DNA of 64,000 nt. Source: Blastopirellula marina (lineage in GTDB: Bacteria; Planctomycetota; Planctomycetia; Pirellulales; Pirellulaceae). How positions within the stretch are numbered: the stretch's first letter is position 1; the number at the start of each line of letters is the position of its first letter. The DNA is taken from positions 310,001-374,000 of the forward strand of contig NZ_PUIA01000074.1 of assembly GCF_002967715.1 (NCBI RefSeq), read 5' to 3'. Positions 1 through 8,079 of the stretch are shown here, piece by piece. The notes below the pieces were generated by a model. That model saw only the letters and a program-made list of their open reading frames with translations, was not told the DNA's origin and did no database searches. The position numbers were made by a program, and so were the translations under genes.

Positions 1-1
1 C

Positions 2-859
2 CAGCTCTACTTGTTCGTCATGGAAGACACGTCTTTGCGAAAAGTCGTGGGCACTTGTGGCATTGTCTCGAAAGTGGGTGGCTTTAAACCTTTCTACGCA
101 TTCCGGCTTGAACCAGAAATCCAGGAATCCAAATTGCTGGGCAGCAAACACGAACATCGCGTTTTGCACCTAGTAAAGAACCATGATGGCCCGACGGAAA
201 TTGGCAGCCTCTTCTTACACCCTGACTTTCGCGGCGGAGGAAATGGACGAGTCCTTTCGTTGTCTCGCTTTCTTTTCTTAGCCGAGTACCCCCAGCTATT
301 TGAACAAGAAGTAATTGCCGAAATGCGTGGCGTAGTGGATGAGGCTGGACAAAGTCCGTTTTGGGAGGCCCTGGGCGTTCACTTCTTTGGTATAGATTTT
401 CCGAACGCCGACATGCTGAGCCTGATCAACAAAGACTTTATCGAAGAGCTTATTCCCCGCCATCCTGTTTACCTTGACTTGCTTTCGCCAGAAGCCCAAG
501 CGTCTGTAGCACAGGTCCACTCGAATACCGTTCCTGCTCGGCGTTTGCTGGAAAGTGAAGGGTTCGCGTACGACAATCTAGTCGATATCTTCGAGGCCGG
601 ACCGGTTCTCCATTGCGCACAAAGGATGATTCGCACGGTTCAGCAAAGCCGGGTTTTACCCATAATGTCCATTGAATCGACTTTGAAGGAAGACCATTTC
701 CTGGCAATCGTATCGGCTAAAGATCCATTCTTCCGTATCAGTGGCGGCAAGATTATCGAGAAACAACAAGGACTAGTAATAGAGTCTCAACTAGCAGAAG
801 AGTTACAGGTGACCATTGGTCAGTCCGTTCGCTTTGCTCCGCTGAAAGCAGCGAGCTGA
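2..859 (+). CDS. astA: Arginine N-succinyltransferase AstA (5' end cut by window edge)
   Basis: First enzyme of the arginine succinyltransferase (AST) pathway: it transfers succinyl from succinyl-CoA to L-arginine in the cytosol. The frame is open to the left edge, so the start codon lies outside; about 55-60 N-terminal residues are missing compared with the roughly 340-residue family. Recognisable blocks are FVMEDT near the start, the GNGR acyl-CoA-binding-like segment around visible residue 77, VIAEMRGVVDE, SPFWEALG, and NTVPARRLLESEGF near residue 175. These follow E. coli AstA closely as I remember it. The stop is 24 bases before astD, whose ribosome site sits in the gap, so the genes are surely co-transcribed. 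An AstC-like transaminase, if present, would have to lie outside the window; none is seen here. Confidence 0.93.
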   Translation, partial: QLYLFVMEDTSLRKVVGTCGIVSKVGGFKPFYAFRLEPEIQESKLLGSKHEHRVLHLVKNHDGPTEIGSLFLHPDFRGGGNGRVLSLSRFLFLAEYPQLFEQEVIAEMRGVVDEAGQSPFWEALGVHFFGIDFPNADMLSLINKDFIEELIPRHPVYLDLLSPEAQASVAQVHSNTVPARRLLESEGFAYDNLVDIFEAGPVLHCAQRMIRTVQQSRVLPIMSIESTLKEDHFLAIVSAKDPFFRISGGKIIEKQQGLVIESQLAEELQVTIGQSVRFAPLKAAS

Positions 860-883
860 CCTAAGCCCAGGAGGCCCCACATC

Positions 884-2314
884 ATGAATTACATCAATGG
901 GATCTGGCAGAAGGGCTCAGGCGAATCATTCGCGAGCAGAAACCCCGTAACTGACGAGATTCTCTGGCAGGGTAGTGCAGCTGACACCGAGGACATTCAT
1001 CGTGCGTTCGATACGGCAGCGAAAGCTCAGAGTAGCTGGTGCTCTCGGTCGTGGGAGGAGCGGGCCGATATACTCCGCTGCTTTGCAGAACTTGCCGAGC
1101 AACACTGCAATACGCTTGCCAAGGCTATTTCTGACGAAGTCGGTAAGCCGCTCTGGGATGCCATGACCGAGGCAAAGGTGGTCGCTTCTAAATGTGACAT
1201 TACGATAGAAGCTTACCAGCGACTTCGTGATGAGACAGAAGTCAGCACCAGCACGCTCAACGGCCGCGTAGTCTATCGACCACTGGGTGTCGTGGGGGTA
1301 ATTGGGCCTTTCAATTTCCCTGCACATATTGCCAATGGCCAAATTGTTCCGGCGCTTTTGGCTGGCAATAGCGTAATCTTCAAGCCAAGTGAGCTTACCC
1401 CTTATGTTGCGAAGCTGATGGTCGAACTATGGGAGAAAGCAGGGTTGCCGCCAGGGGTATTAAATCTCGTCCAAGGTGGTGTACCCACGAGCCAGGCCAT
1501 CTTAGCTGCACCACAGCTCCGCGGGCTTTTCTTTACCGGCAGCCGCGCCACCGGGGTCAAACTAAGGGAAGCTTTGACACACCGGCTTGAGGTACTGTTA
1601 GCGTTAGAACTTGGGGGGAACAATCCTTTGATTGTTCACCAACCGGCTGACATCGACGACGCCGTAGATAAGGTGATCAAATCCGCGTACCTCACATCGG
1701 GTCAGCGCTGCACTTGCGCACGGCGGCTTATTCTGACGGGTGACGCCCAACCAATTCTCGATCGACTCGTCGAGCAAACCAGCAAAATTACAGTTGGCCG
1801 CCCCAGCGATGTGCCTGAACCCTTTATGGGATCTCTAATTAATGCAAATGCGGTCGACAACGTCCTTCGCTTCCAGTCTCAATTGTCCAGCCAAGGTGGT
1901 ATTCCACTGCTTTTATCACAGCGATTGCCAATCGGCGAGGCCTTTGTCAGTCCTGGCATCATCGACGTGACGCTGTGCTCAGCGCGATCCGATGAAGAAG
2001 TATTCGGTCCGCTGTTGCAGGTGGTACGCGTTGCAGACCTGGATGCTGCCATTCGAGAAGCCAACGCTACACAGTACGGACTTGCCGCAGGGATCGTTTG
2101 CCGAGAACGTATGTGTTTCGACCGATTCAAAAACCAGGTGAAGGCCGGGCTGATTAACTGGAACCTCCCCACCACCGGCGCGAGCGGACGATTGCCATTT
2201 GGTGGTATTGGCCAGAGCGGCAACTATCGCCCGGCAGGCTATCATGCAATCAACTTCTGCCATGTCCCAATTGCCGAGGTCGAAGCACTTCCGGAAGGAG
2301 CCGAGACGAAGTGA
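884..2314 (+). CDS. astD: Succinylglutamate-semialdehyde dehydrogenase AstD
   Basis: NAD-dependent aldehyde dehydrogenase of 476 residues that oxidises N-succinylglutamate 5-semialdehyde to N-succinylglutamate, the fourth step of the AST pathway. Visible ALDH landmarks are PFNFPA at 142-147, KPSE at 167-170, the cofactor-loop FTGSRATG at 217-224, the general base Glu242 in LELGGNNP and the catalytic Cys276 in GQRCTCARR. The double-Cys form GQRCTCARR is typical of AstD rather than of generic ALDHs. The ATG at 884 is preceded by a strong AGGAGG at 869-874. It ends with a four-base overlap (GTGA) with astB, a sign of translational coupling. Length fits the family. Confidence 0.95.
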   Translation: MNYINGIWQKGSGESFASRNPVTDEILWQGSAADTEDIHRAFDTAAKAQSSWCSRSWEERADILRCFAELAEQHCNTLAKAISDEVGKPLWDAMTEAKVVASKCDITIEAYQRLRDETEVSTSTLNGRVVYRPLGVVGVIGPFNFPAHIANGQIVPALLAGNSVIFKPSELTPYVAKLMVELWEKAGLPPGVLNLVQGGVPTSQAILAAPQLRGLFFTGSRATGVKLREALTHRLEVLLALELGGNNPLIVHQPADIDDAVDKVIKSAYLTSGQRCTCARRLILTGDAQPILDRLVEQTSKITVGRPSDVPEPFMGSLINANAVDNVLRFQSQLSSQGGIPLLLSQRLPIGEAFVSPGIIDVTLCSARSDEEVFGPLLQVVRVADLDAAIREANATQYGLAAGIVCRERMCFDRFKNQVKAGLINWNLPTTGASGRLPFGGIGQSGNYRPAGYHAINFCHVPIAEVEALPEGAETK

Positions 2315-3615
2315 CCACCTATGAAGTGAACTTCGACGGGCTTATAGGGCCGACGCATCACTACGGAGGGCTTTCGCAGGGAAACCTAGCTTCCACCGAG
2401 CATCGCCATTCGGTCTCTTCCCCACGTAGCGCAGCCCTACAAGGGCTGGCCAAGATGAAACGTGTGGCCGACATGGGGATCCCCCAGGCATTTCTACCGC
2501 CGCAATTTCGTCCTGATCTTCCGTTCCTTGAAGAACACGGATTCGCAGGCTCGCCGCAAGAGATTGTCTCCACTGCGTACCAGGAACGCCCTGACCTACT
2601 TAGTATTGCCTACAGTGCATCGGCCATGTGGACGGCGAACGCTGCGACGGTTTCCCCCAGCAGCGACTGTGTGGATGGCCGGGTTCATTTCACGCCAGCC
2701 AACTTACAAACCATGCCGCACCGTGCTCTAGAAGCTAGGAACACCACGAAAACACTACGGTCGATCTTTCATGATGCGAATCGCTTCGAGGTTCATGATC
2801 CATTACCGTCCGTGCCGGAGACGAGTGACGAAGGAGCTGCCAATCACACGAGGTTCTGCCGAAGCTATGACAGCACCGGTGTCGAGCTTTTTGTGTTTGG
2901 TCGAGATGGTGATAACGACCCTAGCTTGCCACGATTTCCGGCTCGCCAAACGCGTGCGGCCTGTGATGCGATCGCTTCTACGCATGGGTTGAACCTCGAT
3001 CGCTGTGTTTTCGCTCATCAGCACCCCAACGCAATTGATGCAGGCGTGTTTCATAACGACGTCATCTCGGTCGGCAATCAAACGCTCCACTTGGTTCACC
3101 AATTCGCGTTTGCTGATCAAGACCGCGTTTTGGCGGACCTTGCCGATTGCTTTGGTCCTGGTCTACAGCAGGTGGTTGTTCCCGATCACGAACTGCCGTT
3201 AGCCGATGCCGTTCAAAGCTATTTCTTCAACAGTCAGCTCATTTCCACAGCGCCCAACCAGATGCTGCTACTTTGTCCGATCGAATGCTCCGAGAATGAG
3301 CCTGCGAATCAAATAATCGCCAGCCTGTTGATGGCTGATAATCCAATTCGCGATTGCCAATTCGTCGACCTGCGCGAGAGCATGCAGAACGGAGGTGGCC
3401 CGGCTTGCTTACGATTGCGGGTCGTTCTTACGGAAGATGAACGTGCGGCTATTCCGGAGTCCGTATTCTTAACAGATCGGCGGTACCACGAACTGTGCGA
3501 CTGGGTGCGGAAACACTATCGAGATCGGCTTACGGTCAGCGACCTGAAAGACGAAAGCTTATTCGAAGAAGTTAGCGTCGCCATGCAGGAATTGCATGCT
3601 ATGCTCGACTTCTAA
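2311..3615 (+). CDS. astB: N-succinylarginine dihydrolase AstB
   Basis: Hydrolyses N-succinylarginine to succinylornithine, CO2 and two NH3 (second AST step). It is a 434-residue pentein-fold enzyme. The presumed catalytic triad is visible: Glu174 (TSDEGAANH), His248 (AGVFHND) and Cys366 (GGGPACLRLRV). The N-terminus NFDGLIGPTHHYGGLSQGN is the family signature. The start is GTG at 2311, overlapping the astD stop (GTGA), with GGAAGGAG at 2292-2299 as ribosome site. Gene order astA-astD-astB matches the enterobacterial order; astE, which would remove succinate, does not follow and must lie elsewhere. It converges on kptA with a 13-base gap. Confidence 0.95.
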   Translation: MTTYEVNFDGLIGPTHHYGGLSQGNLASTEHRHSVSSPRSAALQGLAKMKRVADMGIPQAFLPPQFRPDLPFLEEHGFAGSPQEIVSTAYQERPDLLSIAYSASAMWTANAATVSPSSDCVDGRVHFTPANLQTMPHRALEARNTTKTLRSIFHDANRFEVHDPLPSVPETSDEGAANHTRFCRSYDSTGVELFVFGRDGDNDPSLPRFPARQTRAACDAIASTHGLNLDRCVFAHQHPNAIDAGVFHNDVISVGNQTLHLVHQFAFADQDRVLADLADCFGPGLQQVVVPDHELPLADAVQSYFFNSQLISTAPNQMLLLCPIECSENEPANQIIASLLMADNPIRDCQFVDLRESMQNGGGPACLRLRVVLTEDERAAIPESVFLTDRRYHELCDWVRKHYRDRLTVSDLKDESLFEEVSVAMQELHAMLDF

Positions 3616-3628
3616 CAGGATCTGCGAA

Positions 3629-4162
3629 CTAAGGACTCTCGCGAATGTACTGCGGCGCGACATGTTCCGTCAGCCATACGTGGTTACCGGTCACATAGAA
3701 TTGGTTGCCATCCATCAGCATTTGCTTTGCGTTGACTTCAAGGACGACCGGTTTGCCATGACGACTTCCTACGGCAATCATCATTTCACGATCAACCGAA
3801 AGATGGACATGGTGTCGTTTACCTCGAATCAGCCCATTCTCTCGGATCGATTCGAGAAACCGCACTGCCGTTCCATGAAATAGCAAGTCGGGTGGTGTGG
3901 CGGCTTCGTATTGAAGGTCAACGGCTGTCGAATGCCCTTGCCGTGCTCGAATCTTGGTAGCGTCCTCTGAATACTCGAAACGCTGCTTGTCATTGGTAGA
4001 GACCACCTCGTCCAGATATTCTCGTGAAATCTTCAAGGCCCCAATGAGGTCGTCTATCGCGACCCAACCGCCTGGTGCCAGAGTCAGTCCTGCAGAATCT
4101 GGCTTATGCCGCAAAATGTAACTCATTCTTTTACTGATTTGTTTTATCTTCTCCGCATTCAC
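3629..4162 (-). CDS. kptA: RNA 2'-phosphotransferase, KptA/Tpt1 family
   Basis: Transfers an internal RNA 2'-phosphate to NAD+, releasing nicotinamide and ADP-ribose 1'',2''-cyclic phosphate. In eukaryotes this finishes tRNA splicing; the bacterial role is unclear. It is 177 residues, the usual length. Family residues seen are Arg18-His19 in SYILRHKP, an Arg in IRARQGHS at 71-78, LFHGT at 94-98 and the RHHVHLS segment at 116-122, which supply the Arg-His-Arg-Arg catalytic set. It is the last gene of the pncB operon, starting 12 bases after the PARG-like gene stops. Because it consumes NAD and releases nicotinamide, its place behind pncA and pncB makes metabolic sense. Confidence 0.93.
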   Translation of the reverse strand: MNAEKIKQISKRMSYILRHKPDSAGLTLAPGGWVAIDDLIGALKISREYLDEVVSTNDKQRFEYSEDATKIRARQGHSTAVDLQYEAATPPDLLFHGTAVRFLESIRENGLIRGKRHHVHLSVDREMMIAVGSRHGKPVVLEVNAKQMLMDGNQFYVTGNHVWLTEHVAPQYIRESP

Positions 4163-4174
4163 GGAATTGTTTCC

Positions 4175-5008
4175 TTACTGAAATTGGGCCCTAAATGGCT
4201 CGATAATAGATTCACTGTCTGTACCATCCATCACAGCGAAAGTGACAGATGCAAATTGATCTTCATACGCTCCACCATCTTTCAATGCTTCTGCAAAGAA
4301 TTGTGCGATCATCGCAGGATCATTGCGAAATACTCCACAACCCCAAGCACCTAGGATTAGATGCTGAAACCCCTTTGCAGATGCAAGTTTCAATAACTTA
4401 CTGATCCGTGTGGCCATGACAGGTTCAATCTCAGCGGCAAGCTGCGGTTCGTTCTCGACCACCGCACCTGCATTTACGGCTGGGGAGGTCACGATGCTCA
4501 GCAGGTAAGGTTGACCTAACAACGAGCCATCATCCGCGCGAAATACCGGTACGTTAGGACTCAGGATCATATGATCTGTATAAATCGACGTCCCTCATGA
4601 GCGATGGACTTCGTAGTATTCCCACTTTGATTCAAGTGTCTTTACCAAGGCAGAGCTTCTCGCCAGGCTTTCTTCCTGGGCTTGGCTACCGCCGAGGAAA
4701 CCACCGCCAGGGTTCTTTGCCGAAGCAAAATTCAGGCATAGTACGCCATCGAGTTTCCTTTCAACGACCAATCGCTCTGCTGCAGTCAGGGTCGTCTCGT
4801 TGCGCACATCAAACTTGGTAGCTTGTTTGATACATTCCGGAGCGATTAAATCGCCAAACTCATCAGGCCGAACCAAATCGGTTCTGGCGAGTGAATCAAC
4901 AATATGTTCTCGAATGTCAATCATTCGGCCGTCGTCCAGCGTATAGCCACCGTCCTCCATGATTCTGACGGTTTCTTTAGCCAGACTAGCACGTTTTGTT
5001 CGGCTCAT
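4175..5008 (-). pseudogene. PARG-like macrodomain protein (TIGR02452 family), interrupted by an in-frame TGA
   Basis: Two open segments in the same frame (5008-4595 and 4570-4175) together encode a complete protein of the TIGR02452 / bacterial poly(ADP-ribose) glycohydrolase-like family. The first half has the PARG signature GGG-X7-QEE (GGGFLGGSQAQEE). The second has SPNVPVFR, TSPAVNAG and LGAWGCGVFRNDP. They are separated only by a TGA at 4597-4595; the following codons GTSIYTDH continue the family alignment (family members usually read ..YTDHMI.SP..PVFR). This is therefore a single nonsense change and not a frameshift. No other lesion is seen. It may be a recent pseudogene, a sequencing error or a recoded stop. 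It sits 39 bases behind pncA and 12 ahead of kptA, with its ATG at 5008. The likely substrate is an ADP-ribose derivative. Confidence 0.85.
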
Positions 5009-5047
5009 ATTGCCGCATTCCTTTCCATGGCCATCTTGTCTTAATGA

Positions 5048-5659
5048 CTACTGCAACTCCGATTGAATGATCTCGACTCCCGCCGACTGCATCTCTTGAA
5101 TCGCCTTCTCACAATCGCCTGCGTTAAGCTCGACTCCGCGAATTCCCTCGAGACAGACCGACGTCTTGAACCCCAGGGCCACCGCATCGAGTGCCGAGAA
5201 CTTCACGCAATAGTCTGTTGCCAAGCCAACCAACTGGACCTCACGGACTTCGTGCCCACGAAGCAGTTGCTCAAGGCCGGTCGACTTGCGGTGATCGTTG
5301 TCAAAAAAACCGCTATAGCTATCAATATGGACGTCTGTTCCTTTTTGAATGACGTGATCAACGCCGTTCAGGTTCAGCTCTTTTGCCAGGTTCGCTCCCT
5401 GGCTGAGTTGTACACAGTGGTCAGGCCAAAGTACTTGCTCCAAACCATCCAGCACAATAATCTCGCCAACTTCTCGTCCATCGTGCTGGCTCGCGAAGGA
5501 ACGATGATCGCCAGGATGCCAATCCTGAGTTGCGACCACCAGAGGAAACAATTCCATCAATCGATTTGCGATCGGAACAACCTGGTCCCCTTCGCTAACG
5601 GCCAAAGCTCCCCCGGGCAGGAAGTCATTCTGTATATCGATCAACAGTAGGGCCTTCAT
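5048..5659 (-). CDS. pncA: Nicotinamidase / pyrazinamidase PncA
   Basis: Deamidates nicotinamide to nicotinate, first step of the Preiss-Handler salvage route. It is 203 residues, matching E. coli PncA in size. The catalytic triad is visible: Asp8 (LLLIDIQNDF), Lys106 (VIQKGTD) and Cys151 (ATDYCVKFSA). Metal ligands lie in TQDWHPGDHRSF (Asp46, His48, His52). It starts 8 bases after the nrtR stop and is clearly in the operon led by pncB. Its substrate nicotinamide is exactly what KptA, encoded two genes downstream, releases. Confidence 0.95.
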   Translation of the reverse strand: MKALLLIDIQNDFLPGGALAVSEGDQVVPIANRLMELFPLVVATQDWHPGDHRSFASQHDGREVGEIIVLDGLEQVLWPDHCVQLSQGANLAKELNLNGVDHVIQKGTDVHIDSYSGFFDNDHRKSTGLEQLLRGHEVREVQLVGLATDYCVKFSALDAVALGFKTSVCLEGIRGVELNAGDCEKAIQEMQSAGVEIIQSELQ

Positions 5660-5667
5660 AAGTTCCC

Positions 5668-6375
5668 CTAAATCTCGAAATTGAATCCTTGCTTGCTCAA
5701 TCGTTCGTACGCTTTTTCGTCAAACCGGTACAGTCGCGCGGCTCGGTGAGCGACATCTTTTTCGATCTCGTCAGTCTCTTGAACGATCTCCATCCCCAGT
5801 ACCTTTTTGCGAAAGTTTCGCTTGTCCAGTTCTCGATCTAGAATGACCTCGTACATATGCTGAAGCTGAGTAAGTGTGAACTTTTCTGGCAGTAGTTCGA
5901 AGCCAATCGGCTGATAGCGTACCTTTCCTCTCAATCGCTCGTGCGCGGCCTTAAGTATCGTCGCGTGATCAAACGCGAGATCCGGAAGCTCGTTCAATGA
6001 AAACCAGGCAGCATTTCTCGCGTCGGTGCTGGCCTGAACATCGTGCCCCTCTAAGTTGACCAGTGCGTAGTATGCGACCGTCACAACTCGCTCGCGAGGA
6101 TCGCGATCGATCTCACCAAATGTGAACAATTGCTCCAGGAAGATGTCCTTCAGTCCCGTCTCTTCCTGAAGTTCACGGCGTGCTGCCTCCTCCAAAGTTT
6201 CGTCCACGTGGACAAATCCGCCTGGCAACGCCCATTGGCCCTGATACGGCTGTAAATCGCGTTGGATAAGCATGACTTTCAGTTCTTCTTCGTCGAGTGC
6301 GAAGACGACAATATCGACGGTCAATGCGGCCCGTGGGTATTCGTATTGAAATTTCTTTGGCGGCTTACTTCGCAT
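5668..6375 (-). CDS. nrtR: Nudix-domain transcriptional regulator of NAD metabolism, NrtR type
   Basis: 235 residues: an N-terminal Nudix domain (about 15-150) followed by a C-terminal winged-helix-like region (about 155-230, with [22 protein letters not shown] and NFRKKV typical of NrtR). Known NrtR proteins repress NAD biosynthesis genes and are released by ADP-ribose. The Nudix box is intact: Gly53, Glu59, Arg67-Glu68, Glu71-Glu72 and Gly74. Many NrtR proteins have lost catalysis, so this one may still hydrolyse ADP-ribose or a related compound. It lies between pncB (11-base gap) and pncA (8-base gap) and is therefore probably autoregulated from the operator found upstream of pncB. The alternative reading, a plain ADP-ribose pyrophosphatase, is less likely given the C-terminal extension and context. 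Confidence 0.9.
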   Translation of the reverse strand: MRSKPPKKFQYEYPRAALTVDIVVFALDEEELKVMLIQRDLQPYQGQWALPGGFVHVDETLEEAARRELQEETGLKDIFLEQLFTFGEIDRDPRERVVTVAYYALVNLEGHDVQASTDARNAAWFSLNELPDLAFDHATILKAAHERLRGKVRYQPIGFELLPEKFTLTQLQHMYEVILDRELDKRNFRKKVLGMEIVQETDEIEKDVAHRAARLYRFDEKAYERLSKQGFNFEI

Positions 6376-6386
6376 CGCAGTTCTTT

Positions 6387-7859
6387 CTATTCACCCCACT
6401 GTGGATCGCGTTTCTCTTGGATCATGAAGTCTCTTACTTCATGCAGGCTGATATCGAGACCTACAGGGTACTCGTGGGGGTTCATGAAACGACGGATGGT
6501 GGGATGAACCAACTGCAACTGCTCGATGGCCCTGGTACGAATGGTTTCGAGCGGTTCGGTTTCCCCAACGCGTACCCCGTTGCGCATCATGGGAATCAGC
6601 AGGTCATACGCCTGGGCGTGATTGGCGAGCCGCTTTCGCCGTGTTGTATCCTTCGAATCGACGATGATTTCTCTTGAGTCAATGCCAAGGGTTTCGTCGT
6701 AGATCATGTCGCCAATTAAACCTTGGTCGGATTGATAGCGACGTACCTGCAGTATCCCGGGAATCGATGTCTTGATGGCCTGCTCCGAAAGCTTCACCTT
6801 CGGCTCCCAGCTGCCATCTTCCCGCTGTAGTGCGGCCAGCTTGTAAACACCACCCAGCGCGGGTTGATCGAATGCGGTTGCCAGTTTGGTTCCCACACCC
6901 CAAACGGCAATCTGGGCTCCTTGATTCTTCAAATTCTCTATGATGTGTTCGTCAAGGTCATTCGAGGCAACGATCGTGGCGTTGGGAAATCCTTCTTCAT
7001 CAAGAATCCTGCGAGCTTCAATACTCAGATAGGCCAAGTCCCCCGAATCGAGCCGAATGCCAACCATTTCGTGCCCTCGCTGGCGGAGCAGCTTGCCGGC
7101 CTGACACGCTTGTCGCACGCCCTCGATCGTGTCATACGTGTCGACCAGGAAAACACAGTTATTCGGCATTACCTCGGCGTATCGCTCGAACGACTCAAGT
7201 TCGCTATCAAACGACATCACCCAGCTGTGAGCGTGGGTTCCTTTGACGGGAATACCAAACATCTTACCTGCTAAGACATTCGACGTAGCCGCACATCCGC
7301 CAATATAGGCCGCTCGGCTGGCCGAGATGGCTCCGTCTATCCCTTGAGCGCGTCTAAGTCCGAATTCAAGAACCGGGTCATTTCCGGCTGCTGCCCGAAT
7401 TCGAGAAGCCTTGGTGGCAACGAGTGTTTGAAAATTGATCATGTTCAACAGAGGCGTTTCCAACAGTTGGCACTGAAGGATCGGCCCTTTAACACGCAGC
7501 ATCGGTTCTTGACCGAAAGTCACGGTCCCTTCTGGCATCGCATCGACATCCACGCATAGTTTCAAGTCATGCAATGCATCTAAAAATCCTTGCTCGAACA
7601 GTGGCTGCCCGTCGTTTCCCGTCAGCTCTGCAAGGTAGTTAATGTCTGATTCGTCAAATCGATATACGTCTAAATAATCGATGGCTTGTTGCAGCCCTGC
7701 CGAGATCGCATAACCTCCTTTAAAGGGTGGCTTCCTGAAGAAGAGATGAAAGACCGCCTGTTGATCGGCGCGACCTAACTTCCAATAGCCATACGCCATG
7801 GTCAGTTGGTATAGGTCCGTTAGCAGGGCCAATGGTGGCTGATAAAGTTGCTTGAGCAT
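6387..7859 (-). CDS. pncB: Nicotinate phosphoribosyltransferase PncB
   Basis: Joins nicotinate and PRPP to nicotinate mononucleotide, the committed step of the Preiss-Handler pathway. I start it at the ATG at 7859 (490 residues, the normal size) because a GAGGAG ribosome site lies just upstream and the protein then begins [20 protein letters not shown], as family members do. The open frame runs on to 8081, but that extension would cover the promoter and operator and has no family similarity. Visible motifs include the [15 protein letters not shown]-terminus, EFGLRRAQG, and GTHAHSW near residue 200, which carries the active-site His. It is the first gene of the five-gene NAD/ADP-ribose operon. 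Confidence 0.94.
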   Translation of the reverse strand: MLKQLYQPPLALLTDLYQLTMAYGYWKLGRADQQAVFHLFFRKPPFKGGYAISAGLQQAIDYLDVYRFDESDINYLAELTGNDGQPLFEQGFLDALHDLKLCVDVDAMPEGTVTFGQEPMLRVKGPILQCQLLETPLLNMINFQTLVATKASRIRAAAGNDPVLEFGLRRAQGIDGAISASRAAYIGGCAATSNVLAGKMFGIPVKGTHAHSWVMSFDSELESFERYAEVMPNNCVFLVDTYDTIEGVRQACQAGKLLRQRGHEMVGIRLDSGDLAYLSIEARRILDEEGFPNATIVASNDLDEHIIENLKNQGAQIAVWGVGTKLATAFDQPALGGVYKLAALQREDGSWEPKVKLSEQAIKTSIPGILQVRRYQSDQGLIGDMIYDETLGIDSREIIVDSKDTTRRKRLANHAQAYDLLIPMMRNGVRVGETEPLETIRTRAIEQLQLVHPTIRRFMNPHEYPVGLDISLHEVRDFMIQEKRDPQWGE

Positions 7860-7881
7860 CGTCTCCTCACTTCCTAAGTGT

Positions 7882-7909
7882 ATTATCGACACTATCGTAT
7901 AATAGTCAA
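7882..7909 (-). promoter_or_regulatory. Promoter of the pncB-nrtR-pncA-PARG-kptA operon
   Basis: Reading the minus strand, a -35 box TTGACT (7909-7904) is followed after 16 bases by a -10 box GATAAT (7887-7882); TAATAC two bases on, with an 18-base spacer, is an alternative. Each box differs from the sigma-70 consensus at one position. The -10 lies 22 bases before the pncB ATG. A perfect inverted repeat fills most of the spacer. Confidence 0.6.
7891..7906. promoter_or_regulatory. Candidate NrtR operator
   Basis: Perfect inverted repeat ACTAT-cgtata-ATAGT, placed between the -35 and -10 boxes of the pncB promoter, the classic position for a repressor site. NrtR-family operators are AT-rich palindromes, often carrying TAGT/ACTA half-sites. 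The regulator gene is in the operon. The assignment is inferred from sequence and context. Confidence 0.55.
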
Positions 7910-8079
7910 CGACATTTTTGCTGGTTTTGTCCCGCAAAACAAACTCTTGAATGCCAGCTGGCGAAAACCGAATATTTCTCCTCACCGACAAAATCGGCGT
8001 TGTAGATGATCCCGGATGGGAATTCGCTGCCGGTACCTTAAGATGGAGGATCAACGCTTGATGGTCCCACCTCTCTTCC

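Noticed and set aside
4571-4597. Selenocysteine insertion at the TGA of the PARG-like gene
   Set aside because: No recognisable bacterial SECIS hairpin with a proper loop at the right distance; a nonsense mutation or sequencing error is simpler.
5063-5650. 195-codon open frame on the plus strand
   Set aside because: Antisense to pncA, whose catalytic triad is complete.
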